Below are positions 1 through 6,039 of a stretch of 9,749 bases of DNA, one piece after another (position 1 is the first letter of the stretch; the number at the start of each line of letters is the position of its first letter). The stretch covers positions 1-9,749 of the forward strand of contig DAHVFL010000150.1 of assembly GCA_027316975.1 (NCBI GenBank), in the 5' to 3' direction. The position numbers and the translations under genes were made by a program. This DNA is from Chloroflexota bacterium (GTDB taxonomy: Bacteria; Chloroflexota; Ktedonobacteria; Ktedonobacterales; Ktedonobacteraceae). The notes under the pieces were generated by a model that saw only the letters and a list, made by a program, of their open reading frames with translations, ran no database searches and was not told where the DNA came from.

Positions 1-73
1 GCTCATTCGTTTCCATTCCAGGGGGCTCCTCTCTGCTTCCTGGTTTTTTATTGCAGAGGATACCCCTTTTTCA

Positions 74-157
74 CTCGCTTGCCTACCACTCGTTCCTACT
101 TTATTCCTTTTTCACTATCAGTGCTTCCTTGCTCGCTTGCCTACAACTATTTCCTAC
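74..157. repeat. Degenerate 26-base direct repeat pair
   Basis: Two copies of a 26-base unit lie at 74-99 and 132-157. Both begin CTCGCTTGCCTAC and end TTCCTAC, and they match at 23 of 26 positions. The copies start 58 bases apart, and the stretch CTTTTTCACT occurs in front of the first copy and again between them. This looks like an old local tandem duplication in non-coding DNA. No function can be assigned. Confidence 0.55.
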
Positions 158-180
158 ACCCCTGATCGATGAAGAGCCTT

Positions 181-244
181 GTCATCCTGAGCGCAGCGAA
201 GGATCTCCCGTTGGGCAGAGATCTTTCGCTGCGCTCAGGATGAC
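181..244. repeat. 64-base imperfect palindrome (dispersed REP-like hairpin)
   Basis: The left arm at 181-206 starts GTCATCCTGAGCGCAGCGAA. The right arm at 219-244 is its reverse complement with one mismatch in 26 bases. The loop is the 12 bases at 207-218. When translated, the arms give the peptides CHPERSE and FAALRMT. From memory, such peptides occur in many spurious hypothetical proteins from unrelated bacteria, which marks this as a widespread dispersed hairpin and not a gene. Its position 80 bases past the stop of the minus-strand GH2 gene would allow it to act as a transcription end or mRNA-stabilising hairpin, but that is inference. Confidence 0.8.
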
Positions 245-324
245 AGGTAAGATTGCTCAGAGAGTGGCATCTCTTCCTTGCGGGTACCAGGTATGTGCGC
301 ATCCGCTCAATGAAGCTTGACAGA

Positions 325-2097
325 TTACTGCTTTTTTCTACCTGAACTTGTAATCTCGCGTATCGCCGCCGGATCAAGCTTCGGCTCGCGCTCCGCCGTG
401 AGCAATCCATTCGTCTCCTGACCGGTATCCGTCAACTGCGTGTAACAGAAACCCGCGATAGCCGGGCTATTCAGGATAGCATCGATGAGTTCGCGATATT
501 TGGACAAAAAGGCATCTCTATCTGCCACAGTCCCATATCCCTGCCAGAACACGTCCGATGCAGGTCGCAGGCTGATACCCCCAACCTCGGTCAGCATGAG
601 CGGCCCTTTTGCATACTCATAGCCTGGCAGCATTAACGCGCGGTCACCGGGGCGCACTTCTTGCAGCGTCCGCTGCACCGCCTCCCTGCTGCCATAGCGC
701 TCACGCAGCGTTGACCCCTCAAATGAGTAATCGTGGATGCCATAGATATCGCCGGTGCTGTGTTCAAAGCCCTCATTCCCAGCAGTGAGACGTGTGGGAT
801 CAAGAGCTTTTGTCAGGTGATAGAGCGCCTGCACATAGTGACGCTGCGCCGGGTCACCTGCCAGGTTGGGCACGCCCCAGCTCTCATTGATCGGAACCCA
901 TGCCACGATACAGGGATGGCTGTAATCGCGCGCCAGCACCTCTAACCATTCGCGCGTCAACCGCTCTATGGCAATGGGTGAGAAAACGTAGGCATTAGCC
1001 ATCTCGCCCCAGACCAGCAGGCCAAGACGATCGCACCAGTAGAGAAAGCGCGGATATTCAACCTTCTGATGAATGCGCACGCCGTTGAAACCCAATTCTT
1101 TCGCCAGTTCCACCTCCCGTCGCAGCGCTTCATCGCCCGGTGCAGCCAGGTGCGATTGCGGCCAGTAGCCTTGTTCCAGCGCAAAACGCAGGTAGTAGGT
1201 GCGACCATTCAGTAGAAAGTTCTTGCCATCGGTGCCAACGCTGCGCAGTCCGCAGTAGCTCTGTACCTCGTCGATAACCTCATCCCTGGCAAGTATTGTC
1301 AGCGCCGCGTCAATCAAATTCGGATGTTCAGGTGACCAGAGCAGCTCGTCCTCATCCATCATCCTTGCGCGATCAAAAGCGATGTGTCGCTCTACCTCTG
1401 TTCCCATTACCATGTAGGTATCATCAGCTATTGTCTCGCCATGCATGCTGAGCTGCACGCGCATACGTAGCGGGACCGTCCCGTCATGGCGCTGTAGTCG
1501 CACACAAAGATTGAGAAATCCTCGCTCCACGTCGGGTGTCCACCGTATGTGTGTGATGTGCGTCAAACCGACCGGCTCGAGCCAGACCGGCTGCCATATC
1601 CCTGTGGTGCGCTGATACCAGATTGCGTGAGGCTCCTCGTGCCAGTCTTGCTTGCCACGCGGCTGTGCCAGGTCTAGCGGCTCGTCCTCGGCCCGCATAA
1701 CAACGACCTGCTCTTCACCTGGACACAGCGCTGTGGTAATATCGGCGCTGAAGGGAGTTTGTCCCCCCTCGTGGGTCGCCACCAGTTGACCATTCACCCA
1801 CACATGAGCGCGATAATCTACCGCTCCACAGTGCAGCAGTAATCTCCGCCGTGCATCCTCATCTGCTACCCGAAAAGTTCGCCGGTACCACACGATAGGA
1901 TGATAGGCAGTATCACCTAAACCGCTCAGGGGCGATTCGGGAGGAAAAGGCACCTGGATCGTATGCGTAAAGACATCCGCGCGCTGTTGCCAGCCTTCAT
2001 CCAGGCCACGCCCGGCATCATCATAGGCGAATCCCCACACCCCACCCAGGTCGATCCAACGTGGACGTGTTAGTTGTGGGCGAGGATGAACAGCCAT
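325..2097 (-). CDS. Glycoside hydrolase family 2 (beta-galactosidase/beta-glucuronidase-like)
   Basis: This 590-residue protein has the GH2 layout: an N-terminal sugar-binding jelly roll (about 10-175), an immunoglobulin-like middle domain (about 178-285) and a C-terminal TIM barrel (about 288-585). The family hydrolyses beta-linked galactosides, glucuronides or mannosides with retention of configuration. The probable acid/base is E405 in VPINESWG, and the probable nucleophile is E504 in MLTEVGG. The motif GFCYTQLTDTGQETNGLL near 549-566 is typical of GH2 barrel ends. The usual RGVNRHE-type segment after LNG is replaced by LRFALEQGYWPQSH, as I recall in a divergent GH2 subgroup, so the substrate cannot be named. 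There is no signal peptide, so it is likely cytoplasmic. The start at 2097 is supported by AGAAAGGT shortly upstream. No sugar transporter is adjacent, and the gene is divergent from the amidotransferase gene. Confidence 0.93.
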   Translation of the reverse strand: MAVHPRPQLTRPRWIDLGGVWGFAYDDAGRGLDEGWQQRADVFTHTIQVPFPPESPLSGLGDTAYHPIVWYRRTFRVADEDARRRLLLHCGAVDYRAHVWVNGQLVATHEGGQTPFSADITTALCPGEEQVVVMRAEDEPLDLAQPRGKQDWHEEPHAIWYQRTTGIWQPVWLEPVGLTHITHIRWTPDVERGFLNLCVRLQRHDGTVPLRMRVQLSMHGETIADDTYMVMGTEVERHIAFDRARMMDEDELLWSPEHPNLIDAALTILARDEVIDEVQSYCGLRSVGTDGKNFLLNGRTYYLRFALEQGYWPQSHLAAPGDEALRREVELAKELGFNGVRIHQKVEYPRFLYWCDRLGLLVWGEMANAYVFSPIAIERLTREWLEVLARDYSHPCIVAWVPINESWGVPNLAGDPAQRHYVQALYHLTKALDPTRLTAGNEGFEHSTGDIYGIHDYSFEGSTLRERYGSREAVQRTLQEVRPGDRALMLPGYEYAKGPLMLTEVGGISLRPASDVFWQGYGTVADRDAFLSKYRELIDAILNSPAIAGFCYTQLTDTGQETNGLLTAEREPKLDPAAIREITSSGRKKQ

Positions 2098-2122
2098 TGC
2101 TTGACCTTTCTCTATCGCTTAG

Positions 2123-2133
2123 ATTATATATCA
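2123..2133 (-). promoter_or_regulatory. Candidate extended -10 promoter for the GH2 gene
   Basis: Read on the minus strand, this stretch is TGATATATAAT. It contains both a perfect TATAAT (2128 down to 2123) and an overlapping extended form, TG-A-TATATA. It lies about 26 bases ahead of the GH2 start codon. No good -35 hexamer is visible 17 bases upstream, so activity may rest on the extended -10 or on an activator. Confidence 0.4.
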
Positions 2134-2146
2134 CGATGCAGAAGGG

Positions 2147-2159
2147 TTGTGTTGCACAA
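2147..2159. promoter_or_regulatory. Small dyad TTGTG-ttg-CACAA, possible operator
   Basis: This is a perfect inverted repeat of two 5-base arms around TTG. It sits just upstream of the GH2 -10 element and about 30 bases upstream of the amidotransferase -35, which is a suitable place for a regulator of either divergent gene. Arms this short are expected by chance, so it is only a candidate. Confidence 0.2.
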
Positions 2160-2187
2160 ACACGAAAAACTATAGCGAGTTGCTCCA

Positions 2188-2216
2188 TTGCATTGCGAGC
2201 GTTTCTCAGGTACGAT
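2188..2216 (+). promoter_or_regulatory. Promoter for the glutamine amidotransferase gene
   Basis: TTGCAT (2188-2193) is followed after exactly 17 bases by TACGAT (2211-2216), each matching four of six bases of the housekeeping consensus (TTGACA/TATAAT). Transcription would start near 2223 and leave a leader of about 45 bases before the ATG at 2268. This is among the better housekeeping-type promoters in the window. Confidence 0.5.
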
Positions 2217-2267
2217 TTAAACTACCTACTAGAGCGTTCCTCTTGCGCAAGAGAAAGGGAAGCAGGC

Positions 2268-2984
2268 ATGAAGCGAGTGCTGGCGCTGCAGTTTGTCTGG
2301 GATGATCCACCGGGATACCTGGGCGAGATCATGGAAGAACACCAGATCGTTTGTGACACTATTAAAGTAGAAGAAGAACCCGTTCCCGACCCCACAGAGT
2401 ACGATGCCCTCATTGCAATGGGCGGGCCACAGCATGTCGGCCACAATGATACCTACCCGTATCTTGTTGGTGTAACAGAGGCCATTCGCCGGGCAGTTGA
2501 GAAGGAGGTTCCCTATCTTGGGTTATGCCTGGGTGGGCAACTGCTGGCAAGCGCGATGGGAGCACAGGTGAAAAAGCATACCAGCGCATCCATTGGCTTT
2601 TATGAAGTACAATTCACCGAAGCAGGGAAAAAAGATCCCCTTTTCAAGGGATTGCCCGGCTCTCAGCAGGTCATCCACTGGCACGAGGATACCTTCGATA
2701 TTCCAGATGGAGCGGTTCGATTAGCAACCAACCCGCATACGCAGAACCAGACCTTCCGTTACGGGCGCAACGCCTACGGCACCCAGTTTCACATCGAGCT
2801 GACACCAGGTATGCTCGACGTCTGGCTCTATCACCCCGAGTACCGCCAGGAGATGGTGCGGGCGTTGGGAGAAGACGCGGCCGATACGTTCATTAGCGAC
2901 CGCACCAGGCTCTACCCGCTCTACCGTCTACACACTCGCATCATGTTTGAGAATTTCTTGCGCATCGCAGACTTGCTTGATTAG
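2268..2984 (+). CDS. Class I glutamine amidotransferase-like protein (GMP synthase GATase type)
   Basis: This 238-residue stand-alone GATase domain resembles the amidotransferase half of GMP synthase. The catalytic triad is visible: nucleophile C87 in GLCLGGQ, then H175 and E177 in GTQFHIELTP. An MGGP motif near residue 51 is the usual oxyanion-side loop. Such proteins release ammonia from glutamine or hydrolyse gamma-glutamyl compounds. The synthetase partner is absent here, so the substrate is unknown. The open frame extends upstream to 2061, but the ATG at 2268 is preferred. It follows GAGAAAGGGA at a workable distance, starts the homologous fold directly (MKRVLALQF), and lies downstream of a good promoter. 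It is divergent from the GH2 gene and probably monocistronic, since 166 bases separate it from the next gene. It should be soluble and cytoplasmic. Confidence 0.9.
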   Translation: MKRVLALQFVWDDPPGYLGEIMEEHQIVCDTIKVEEEPVPDPTEYDALIAMGGPQHVGHNDTYPYLVGVTEAIRRAVEKEVPYLGLCLGGQLLASAMGAQVKKHTSASIGFYEVQFTEAGKKDPLFKGLPGSQQVIHWHEDTFDIPDGAVRLATNPHTQNQTFRYGRNAYGTQFHIELTPGMLDVWLYHPEYRQEMVRALGEDAADTFISDRTRLYPLYRLHTRIMFENFLRIADLLD

Positions 2985-3081
2985 CATTGTAACCTCATTC
3001 TTTGACTGATCCGGCCAGAATACCACACTCAAAGTAGCGCTGCTCTCGTAAAATTGCCTGTCACTTTTTCCCTGTTTCGCC

Positions 3082-3117
3082 TGTCTCTAGTAGTAGGAGA
3101 CATTTCCTTTTATTTCC
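3082..3117 (+). terminator. Weak candidate terminator after the amidotransferase gene
   Basis: TGTCTC (3082-3087) and GAGACA (3097-3102) form a perfect 6-base stem with a 9-base loop. The stem is followed by the T-rich stretch TTTCCTTTTATTTCC. It lies about 100 bases past the amidotransferase stop and ahead of the next gene. The stem is short, so the call is tentative. Confidence 0.3.
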
Positions 3118-3150
3118 TTGCACACAATGGAGTAATCCAGGGGGTAAAAA

Positions 3151-3579
3151 ATGATTAACATGCTCCCAAATGAGCAATTGAGACGCGAGCGACAACGACG
3201 TGGTTGGTCTCGCCAGTACGTTGCAGAGCAGATTGGTGTAGCCGATCCCAAGACGATCGGGCGTTGGGAACGCGGGGTCGCCTTTCCCAGTTCATATTTC
3301 TTACAAAGGCTCTGTACCCTGTATGGCATGTTAGCCCAGGATTTGGGACTAGTTCCGGCGGATCACAAAAACTCCCTCCCTGCTGCCGGGGCCAACAAAA
3401 CGCAGCTTGCCAGCGAATTCATACATGACAACCACATGCAGCGACATGTCAGTGATGGCATTATCTGGGCCAGTCTCGGACTACTGCCAAATGTGTCAGA
3501 CCTCCTCTGTAGATGGAGCAGCCTGCTCGATATGCCCGCGACCGACATCAAACATTTGCCAGAGGAAGCGCACGGTTGA
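3151..3579 (+). CDS. Short XRE-family helix-turn-helix DNA-binding protein
   Basis: This 142-residue protein has an N-terminal XRE/Cro-C1 helix-turn-helix at about residues 7-67. It begins NEQLRRERQRRGWSR, and IGRWERG forms the typical end of the recognition helix. I associate this style of domain with Ktedonobacteria, where it is often fused to large NB-ARC, TPR or WD40 modules. Here it ends after a 75-residue tail (about 68-142) that I do not recognise. The start at 3151 is firm because AGGGGG lies 6 bases before it; the second ATG at 3160 is too far from that site. The 165-base gap to the sigma gene contains a candidate promoter, so the two are probably separate units. The protein could be the local regulator of that promoter, which is inference. 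Truncation of a larger ancestor is possible, but no remnant is visible downstream. Confidence 0.8.
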   Translation: MINMLPNEQLRRERQRRGWSRQYVAEQIGVADPKTIGRWERGVAFPSSYFLQRLCTLYGMLAQDLGLVPADHKNSLPAAGANKTQLASEFIHDNHMQRHVSDGIIWASLGLLPNVSDLLCRWSSLLDMPATDIKHLPEEAHG

Positions 3580-3620
3580 ATTGCGCATCTTTCCTGTTGA
3601 GATAGGCGCGACTTCGATGA

Positions 3621-3670
3621 TTCTATCATCTAGTCAGTCGTGTGAGAGTATTGTATTATTTATGATAGAA
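3621..3670. repeat. 9-base inverted arms flanking the sigma-gene promoter
   Basis: TTCTATCAT (3621-3629) is the exact reverse complement of ATGATAGAA (3662-3670). The arms start 41 bases apart, close to four helical turns. They sit immediately upstream of the candidate -35 and across the predicted start of transcription. A second, overlapping dyad, GATGAT-tct-ATCATC, occupies 3616-3630. The arrangement fits paired operator half-sites, but DNA-binding data are absent. Confidence 0.4.
3631..3659 (+). promoter_or_regulatory. Candidate promoter of the sigma/anti-sigma operon
   Basis: TAGTCA (3631-3636) and TATTAT (3654-3659) are separated by 17 bases and match the housekeeping consensus at 4 and 5 of 6 positions. 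Transcription would begin near 3666, leaving a leader of about 79 bases before the sigma gene. I did not find a GGAAC-type ECF promoter here, so the sequence gives no sign of direct autoregulation. Confidence 0.4.
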
Positions 3671-3744
3671 GAACATCGTGAAGCAACCCGGGGGCAGAAC
3701 TGCTTTTCACTGACTGCCCTTGAGAAGAGAGGATATGCTCAGGT

Positions 3745-4365
3745 ATGGAGTACGGAATACCAGATACTCCCTCATCCAGGTCAGGTAGTCCTCCTGACGA
3801 GCGTACCCTTGTGCTTCGCGCAAGAGACGGTGATCAGTTGGCATTCGAAACACTCTACGAGCGATATAACGACCGCCTGTGCCGCTACTTAACGCGCATG
3901 ACCGGCGATGATGGCGTCGGGTGCGAACTCACCCAGGAAGTATTTTTGAAGGCCTGGGAAGCTTTATTGAGCCTTCGCGATCCAGCACGCTTTGCAAGCT
4001 GGCTCTATCGCATTGCAACGAACCGGGCGCATAATCACCAGCAACATACCAAACTCCTGCACACCATCCCCTGGGAAGAATATGCAGCAGGCGCGGAGAC
4101 AGCCGGCGCCACGGGGCCAGAGGAGCAGGTAGAAGAAACAGAACTGTTGAAACTGGCGCTTGCGCGTGTCTCTCCGACCTACCGTCCCTGCCTTATCTTA
4201 TATGTGATAGAAGAACTCTCACAACGGCAAATAGCCGAATTGTTACAGATAAAAGAATCCTGCATTGGGAAGTACATCAGTCGAGGAAGAGAGGAGCTGC
4301 GTCAAATCTACTGGCGGCTCTCGAACGAACCGGACACTGTAAAACGAGGAGGGAAGCGGGGCTAA
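3745..4365 (+). CDS. ECF-type RNA polymerase sigma factor (sigma-70 family)
   Basis: This 206-residue extracytoplasmic-function sigma factor directs RNA polymerase to a small set of promoters. Region 2 spans about residues 24-95, with LARGDQLAF-like (RARDGDQLAFETLYERY), the core-binding ELTQEVFLKAW and the -10 recognition segment FASWLYRIATNRAHNH. Region 4 spans about 133-185, with LSQRQIAELLQIKESCIGKYISRGREEL as its helix-turn-helix. Regions 1 and 3 are absent, as is normal for ECF factors. The linker (about 104-132) is acidic and alanine/glycine-rich. The ATG at 3745 is preceded by AGAGAGGA at about 11 bases. The stop overlaps the start of the next gene (TAATG), so the two are translationally coupled. 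That gene encodes a ZAS-motif membrane protein and is the obvious anti-sigma partner. The target promoters are unknown. Confidence 0.93.
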   Translation: MEYGIPDTPSSRSGSPPDERTLVLRARDGDQLAFETLYERYNDRLCRYLTRMTGDDGVGCELTQEVFLKAWEALLSLRDPARFASWLYRIATNRAHNHQQHTKLLHTIPWEEYAAGAETAGATGPEEQVEETELLKLALARVSPTYRPCLILYVIEELSQRQIAELLQIKESCIGKYISRGREELRQIYWRLSNEPDTVKRGGKRG

Positions 4366-5696
4366 TGAAGAACCAACCACCCTGCATCGCCTGGGCAGAG
4401 AAGCTCGCGCTGAGACAAGAGGACCTCTCGCCTGATGATCGTGTGGCACTTGCTGCACATCTGCATACCTGTCCAGCATGTACCGCGGCCCAGGCAGACT
4501 ATCATTTGCTCGATTCCCGCCTGCGCGCGTTACCGCTTCCTGCGCTGAAGCCGTTGCCTCGTCTTTCTCTTCTGAATCTCGGGCAGGAGAAAGAAGAAAC
4601 AGCTGCCACCAGCATGATCGACGTCGAGACTGCTAGAAGCGATGCGCGTCTCTCCATACCCGTCAGGCGCAAAACGGCTTCTGGCTTTTTCGCCTTCTCG
4701 CTCCGGCGCGCGCTTCCTGTTGCCCTCGTAGCCTCCCTTATTCTGGCTCTGCTTCTCGTCTTTGGCATACAAACCGCCAGTAAGTTGAGCTCCCATGTTG
4801 TGGGAGCCACCTTACTTTCTTATACAGGGCACAACGATTATGTGGACGCTGTGGCCTGGTCTCCCGATGGGCAATTCATCGCCTCCGGCAGTTGGGACGG
4901 CACGGTGCAGGTCTGGGATGCGCGTACCGGAGCCATCGTCACCACCTATAAGAGACATAGCAATGTCGTCAGTACGCTGGCCTGGTCTCCCGATGGGCAA
5001 TTCATCGCCTCCGGCAGTTGGGATGGCACGGTGCAGGTCTGGAATGCGTTCTCGGGAGCGCTGCAAACCCTCTACCAGGAACATAGCGATGTTGTCAGTG
5101 CGCTGGCCTGGTCTCCTGATGGGCAATTCATCGCCTCCGGCAGTTGGGACCACACCGTCCAGGTCTGGTATGCGCGCACCGGTGAGACCCTGCGCGTCTA
5201 CACCGGACATAGCGAATTTGTCGACGCCGTCGCCTGGTCTCCCGACGGCCAATTCATTGCCTCGGGCGATAGAAACAACACCGTGAAACTGTGGAACGCA
5301 CAGACAGGAAACACCCTGCACACATACAAGGAATTTACAATAGGAATCATCGAGGCCCTGGCCTGGTCCCCCAATGGGCGATATATCGCAGCCGGGGATA
5401 GAGACACAACCGTGCGGGTCTGGGAAGCCTTTACAGACAATCTTCCCCTCACCTACAAAGGGCATACCAATGAAGTCAGCGCTCTTACCTGGTCTCCCAA
5501 CGGCAAATACATTGCCTCGGGTAGTTATGACGGCACTGTGCAGATCTGGAATGCAAATACAGGAGCTCCTGTCTATACCTATAAAGCACATGCTAACACT
5601 GTCGCTGCGCTGGCCTGGTCACCTGATGGTCGCTACATCGCCTCCGGCAGTTGGGACAGCACAGTGCAAGTCTGGGTTGCCCCTTCAACCAGGTAG
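4365..5696 (+). CDS. Membrane anti-sigma factor with zinc-binding ZAS motif and seven-repeat WD40 propeller
   Basis: This 443-residue protein has three parts. Residues 1-57 form a zinc-binding anti-sigma domain with H32-xxx-C36-xx-C39 (in AAHLHTCPACTAAQ), the motif that in known ZAS proteins holds an ECF sigma factor inactive. A linker with basic residues (RRK at 101-103, RR at 114-115) leads into one hydrophobic segment at about 116-136. Residues about 149-440 are seven WD40 repeats, each with a WSPDG or WSPNG turn and a VQVW-type end, enough for a closed propeller. The basic residues before the membrane segment predict N-terminus inside and propeller outside. The likely role is a transmembrane sensor that frees the upstream sigma factor when the propeller meets a ligand or partner; this is inference. 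The start at 4365 overlaps the sigma stop by one base, with GAGGAGGG 11 bases upstream. The protein appears complete. Confidence 0.88.
   Translation: MKNQPPCIAWAEKLALRQEDLSPDDRVALAAHLHTCPACTAAQADYHLLDSRLRALPLPALKPLPRLSLLNLGQEKEETAATSMIDVETARSDARLSIPVRRKTASGFFAFSLRRALPVALVASLILALLLVFGIQTASKLSSHVVGATLLSYTGHNDYVDAVAWSPDGQFIASGSWDGTVQVWDARTGAIVTTYKRHSNVVSTLAWSPDGQFIASGSWDGTVQVWNAFSGALQTLYQEHSDVVSALAWSPDGQFIASGSWDHTVQVWYARTGETLRVYTGHSEFVDAVAWSPDGQFIASGDRNNTVKLWNAQTGNTLHTYKEFTIGIIEALAWSPNGRYIAAGDRDTTVRVWEAFTDNLPLTYKGHTNEVSALTWSPNGKYIASGSYDGTVQIWNANTGAPVYTYKAHANTVAALAWSPDGRYIASGSWDSTVQVWVAPSTR
4854..5675 (+). repeat. Tandem WD40-coding repeats, 126-base period
   Basis: Seven 63-base core blocks start at 4854, 4980, 5106, 5232, 5361, 5487 and 5613. 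Six of them begin GCCTGGTC, and the 5487 block begins ACCTGGTC. The period is 126 bases, except for one 129-base step between blocks 4 and 5. Blocks 1 and 2 differ at one of 63 bases, and block 3 differs from block 1 at five. Block 7 keeps an exact copy of ATCGCCTCCGGCAGTTGGGA, while blocks 4 to 6 are more diverged. Identity at synonymous positions points to recent duplication or gene conversion among the outer repeats. Confidence 0.9.
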
Positions 5697-5813
5697 CACT
5701 CTTAATTACTTGACTATCAGAACCCCTTTCTGTGTTACAGATAGTTTCTTCTCTCTCCCAGTCTATCTCACCTGACAGGTCAGCGTCCAGAGAAATCAGC
5801 AATAGTGCAGGGA

Positions 5814-5836
5814 AAAACTTCAAAGTATGAAGTTTT
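5814..5836. promoter_or_regulatory. Perfect 9-base dyad upstream of the phosphatase promoter
   Basis: AAAACTTCA (5814-5822) and TGAAGTTTT (5828-5836) are perfect reverse complements around the 5-base loop AAGTA. It lies 25 bases upstream of the candidate -35 element. The A-run on the left and T-run on the right would also suit a weak bidirectional terminator between the two genes. The stem is AT-rich, so an operator is equally plausible. Confidence 0.45.
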
Positions 5837-5860
5837 GCGGCATTTGTTGTGTATAAATCC

Positions 5861-5889
5861 TTTCTTTTGATGCCTGTTTCTGCTATACT
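5861..5889 (+). promoter_or_regulatory. Extended -10 promoter for the phosphatase gene
   Basis: TATACT (5884-5889) is preceded by TG plus one base (5881-5883), the classic extended -10. TTTCTT (5861-5866) lies 17 bases upstream as a weak -35. Transcription would start near 5896. This promoter may also serve the downstream glycosidase gene. Confidence 0.45.
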
Positions 5890-6039
5890 TGCACACAACA
5901 TATATTCATATGGAATCCAGTACGATGTGCGCTCGCTGCTTGCAGCGCGGCGATAGAAAAAAGATTTTAAGTCTATAGGCCACCGGAAACAATTCTACCT
6001 GATACTTTAACTCATTGCGAAAGGCAGCAACCGGCATCG

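Larger units (their letters stand above)
1..324. other. Non-coding flank downstream of the GH2 gene
   Basis: I see no convincing gene here. The first 160 bases on the plus strand are pyrimidine-rich. They contain a degenerate direct repeat (74-99 and 132-157), followed by a long imperfect palindrome (181-244). A smaller hairpin, AGAGA/TCTCT with a 6-base loop, lies at 259-274. Short open frames cross the palindrome on both strands, but their translations only reproduce the repeat-derived peptide CHPERSE and show no protein-like features. Transcripts of the minus-strand glycosidase would run into this stretch, so its hairpins may end that message. Confidence 0.6.
5697..6039. other. 343-base intergenic region between anti-sigma and phosphatase genes
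   Basis: I find no gene in this stretch. Just past the anti-sigma stop, ACTATC (5713-5718) can pair with GATAGT (5740-5745) and is followed by TTTCTTCTCTCT, a weak terminator candidate with a long loop. A perfect dyad lies at 5814-5836 and an extended -10 promoter at 5861-5889. The predicted leader of the phosphatase message, about 144 bases, contains a hairpin CGCTGC-tt-GCAGCG at 5934-5947 and then an A-rich stretch. The hairpin has no T-run on either side that would make it a terminator. Confidence 0.5.

Noticed and set aside
51..410. Short open frames on both strands across the 181-244 palindrome
   Set aside because: Their translations are the known repeat-derived peptides (CHPERSE, FAALRMT) with no ribosome site or protein family, so they are by-products of the repeat.
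2061..2267. Upstream extension of the amidotransferase frame
   Set aside because: It would overlap the GH2 start and both promoters, has no family similarity, and the ATG at 2268 has a better ribosome site and begins the conserved fold.
3407..3892. 161-codon plus-strand frame overlapping the XRE and sigma genes
   Set aside because: It is out of frame with both real genes, Cys/Met/Ser-rich without a recognisable domain, and overlaps 148 bases of the sigma gene.
4812..5591. 259-codon minus-strand frame
   Set aside because: It is antisense to the WD40 repeats; its repetitive look simply mirrors the repeated coding DNA.
4854..5675. Regularly spaced direct repeats resembling a CRISPR array
   Set aside because: The repeats are in frame, encode WD40 blades with 42-residue spacing, and their spacers are also homologous coding sequence.
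5934..5947. CGCTGC-tt-GCAGCG hairpin in the phosphatase leader as a terminator or riboswitch
   Set aside because: The stem is only 6 bases with no T-run after it, and no riboswitch family consensus is visible around it.
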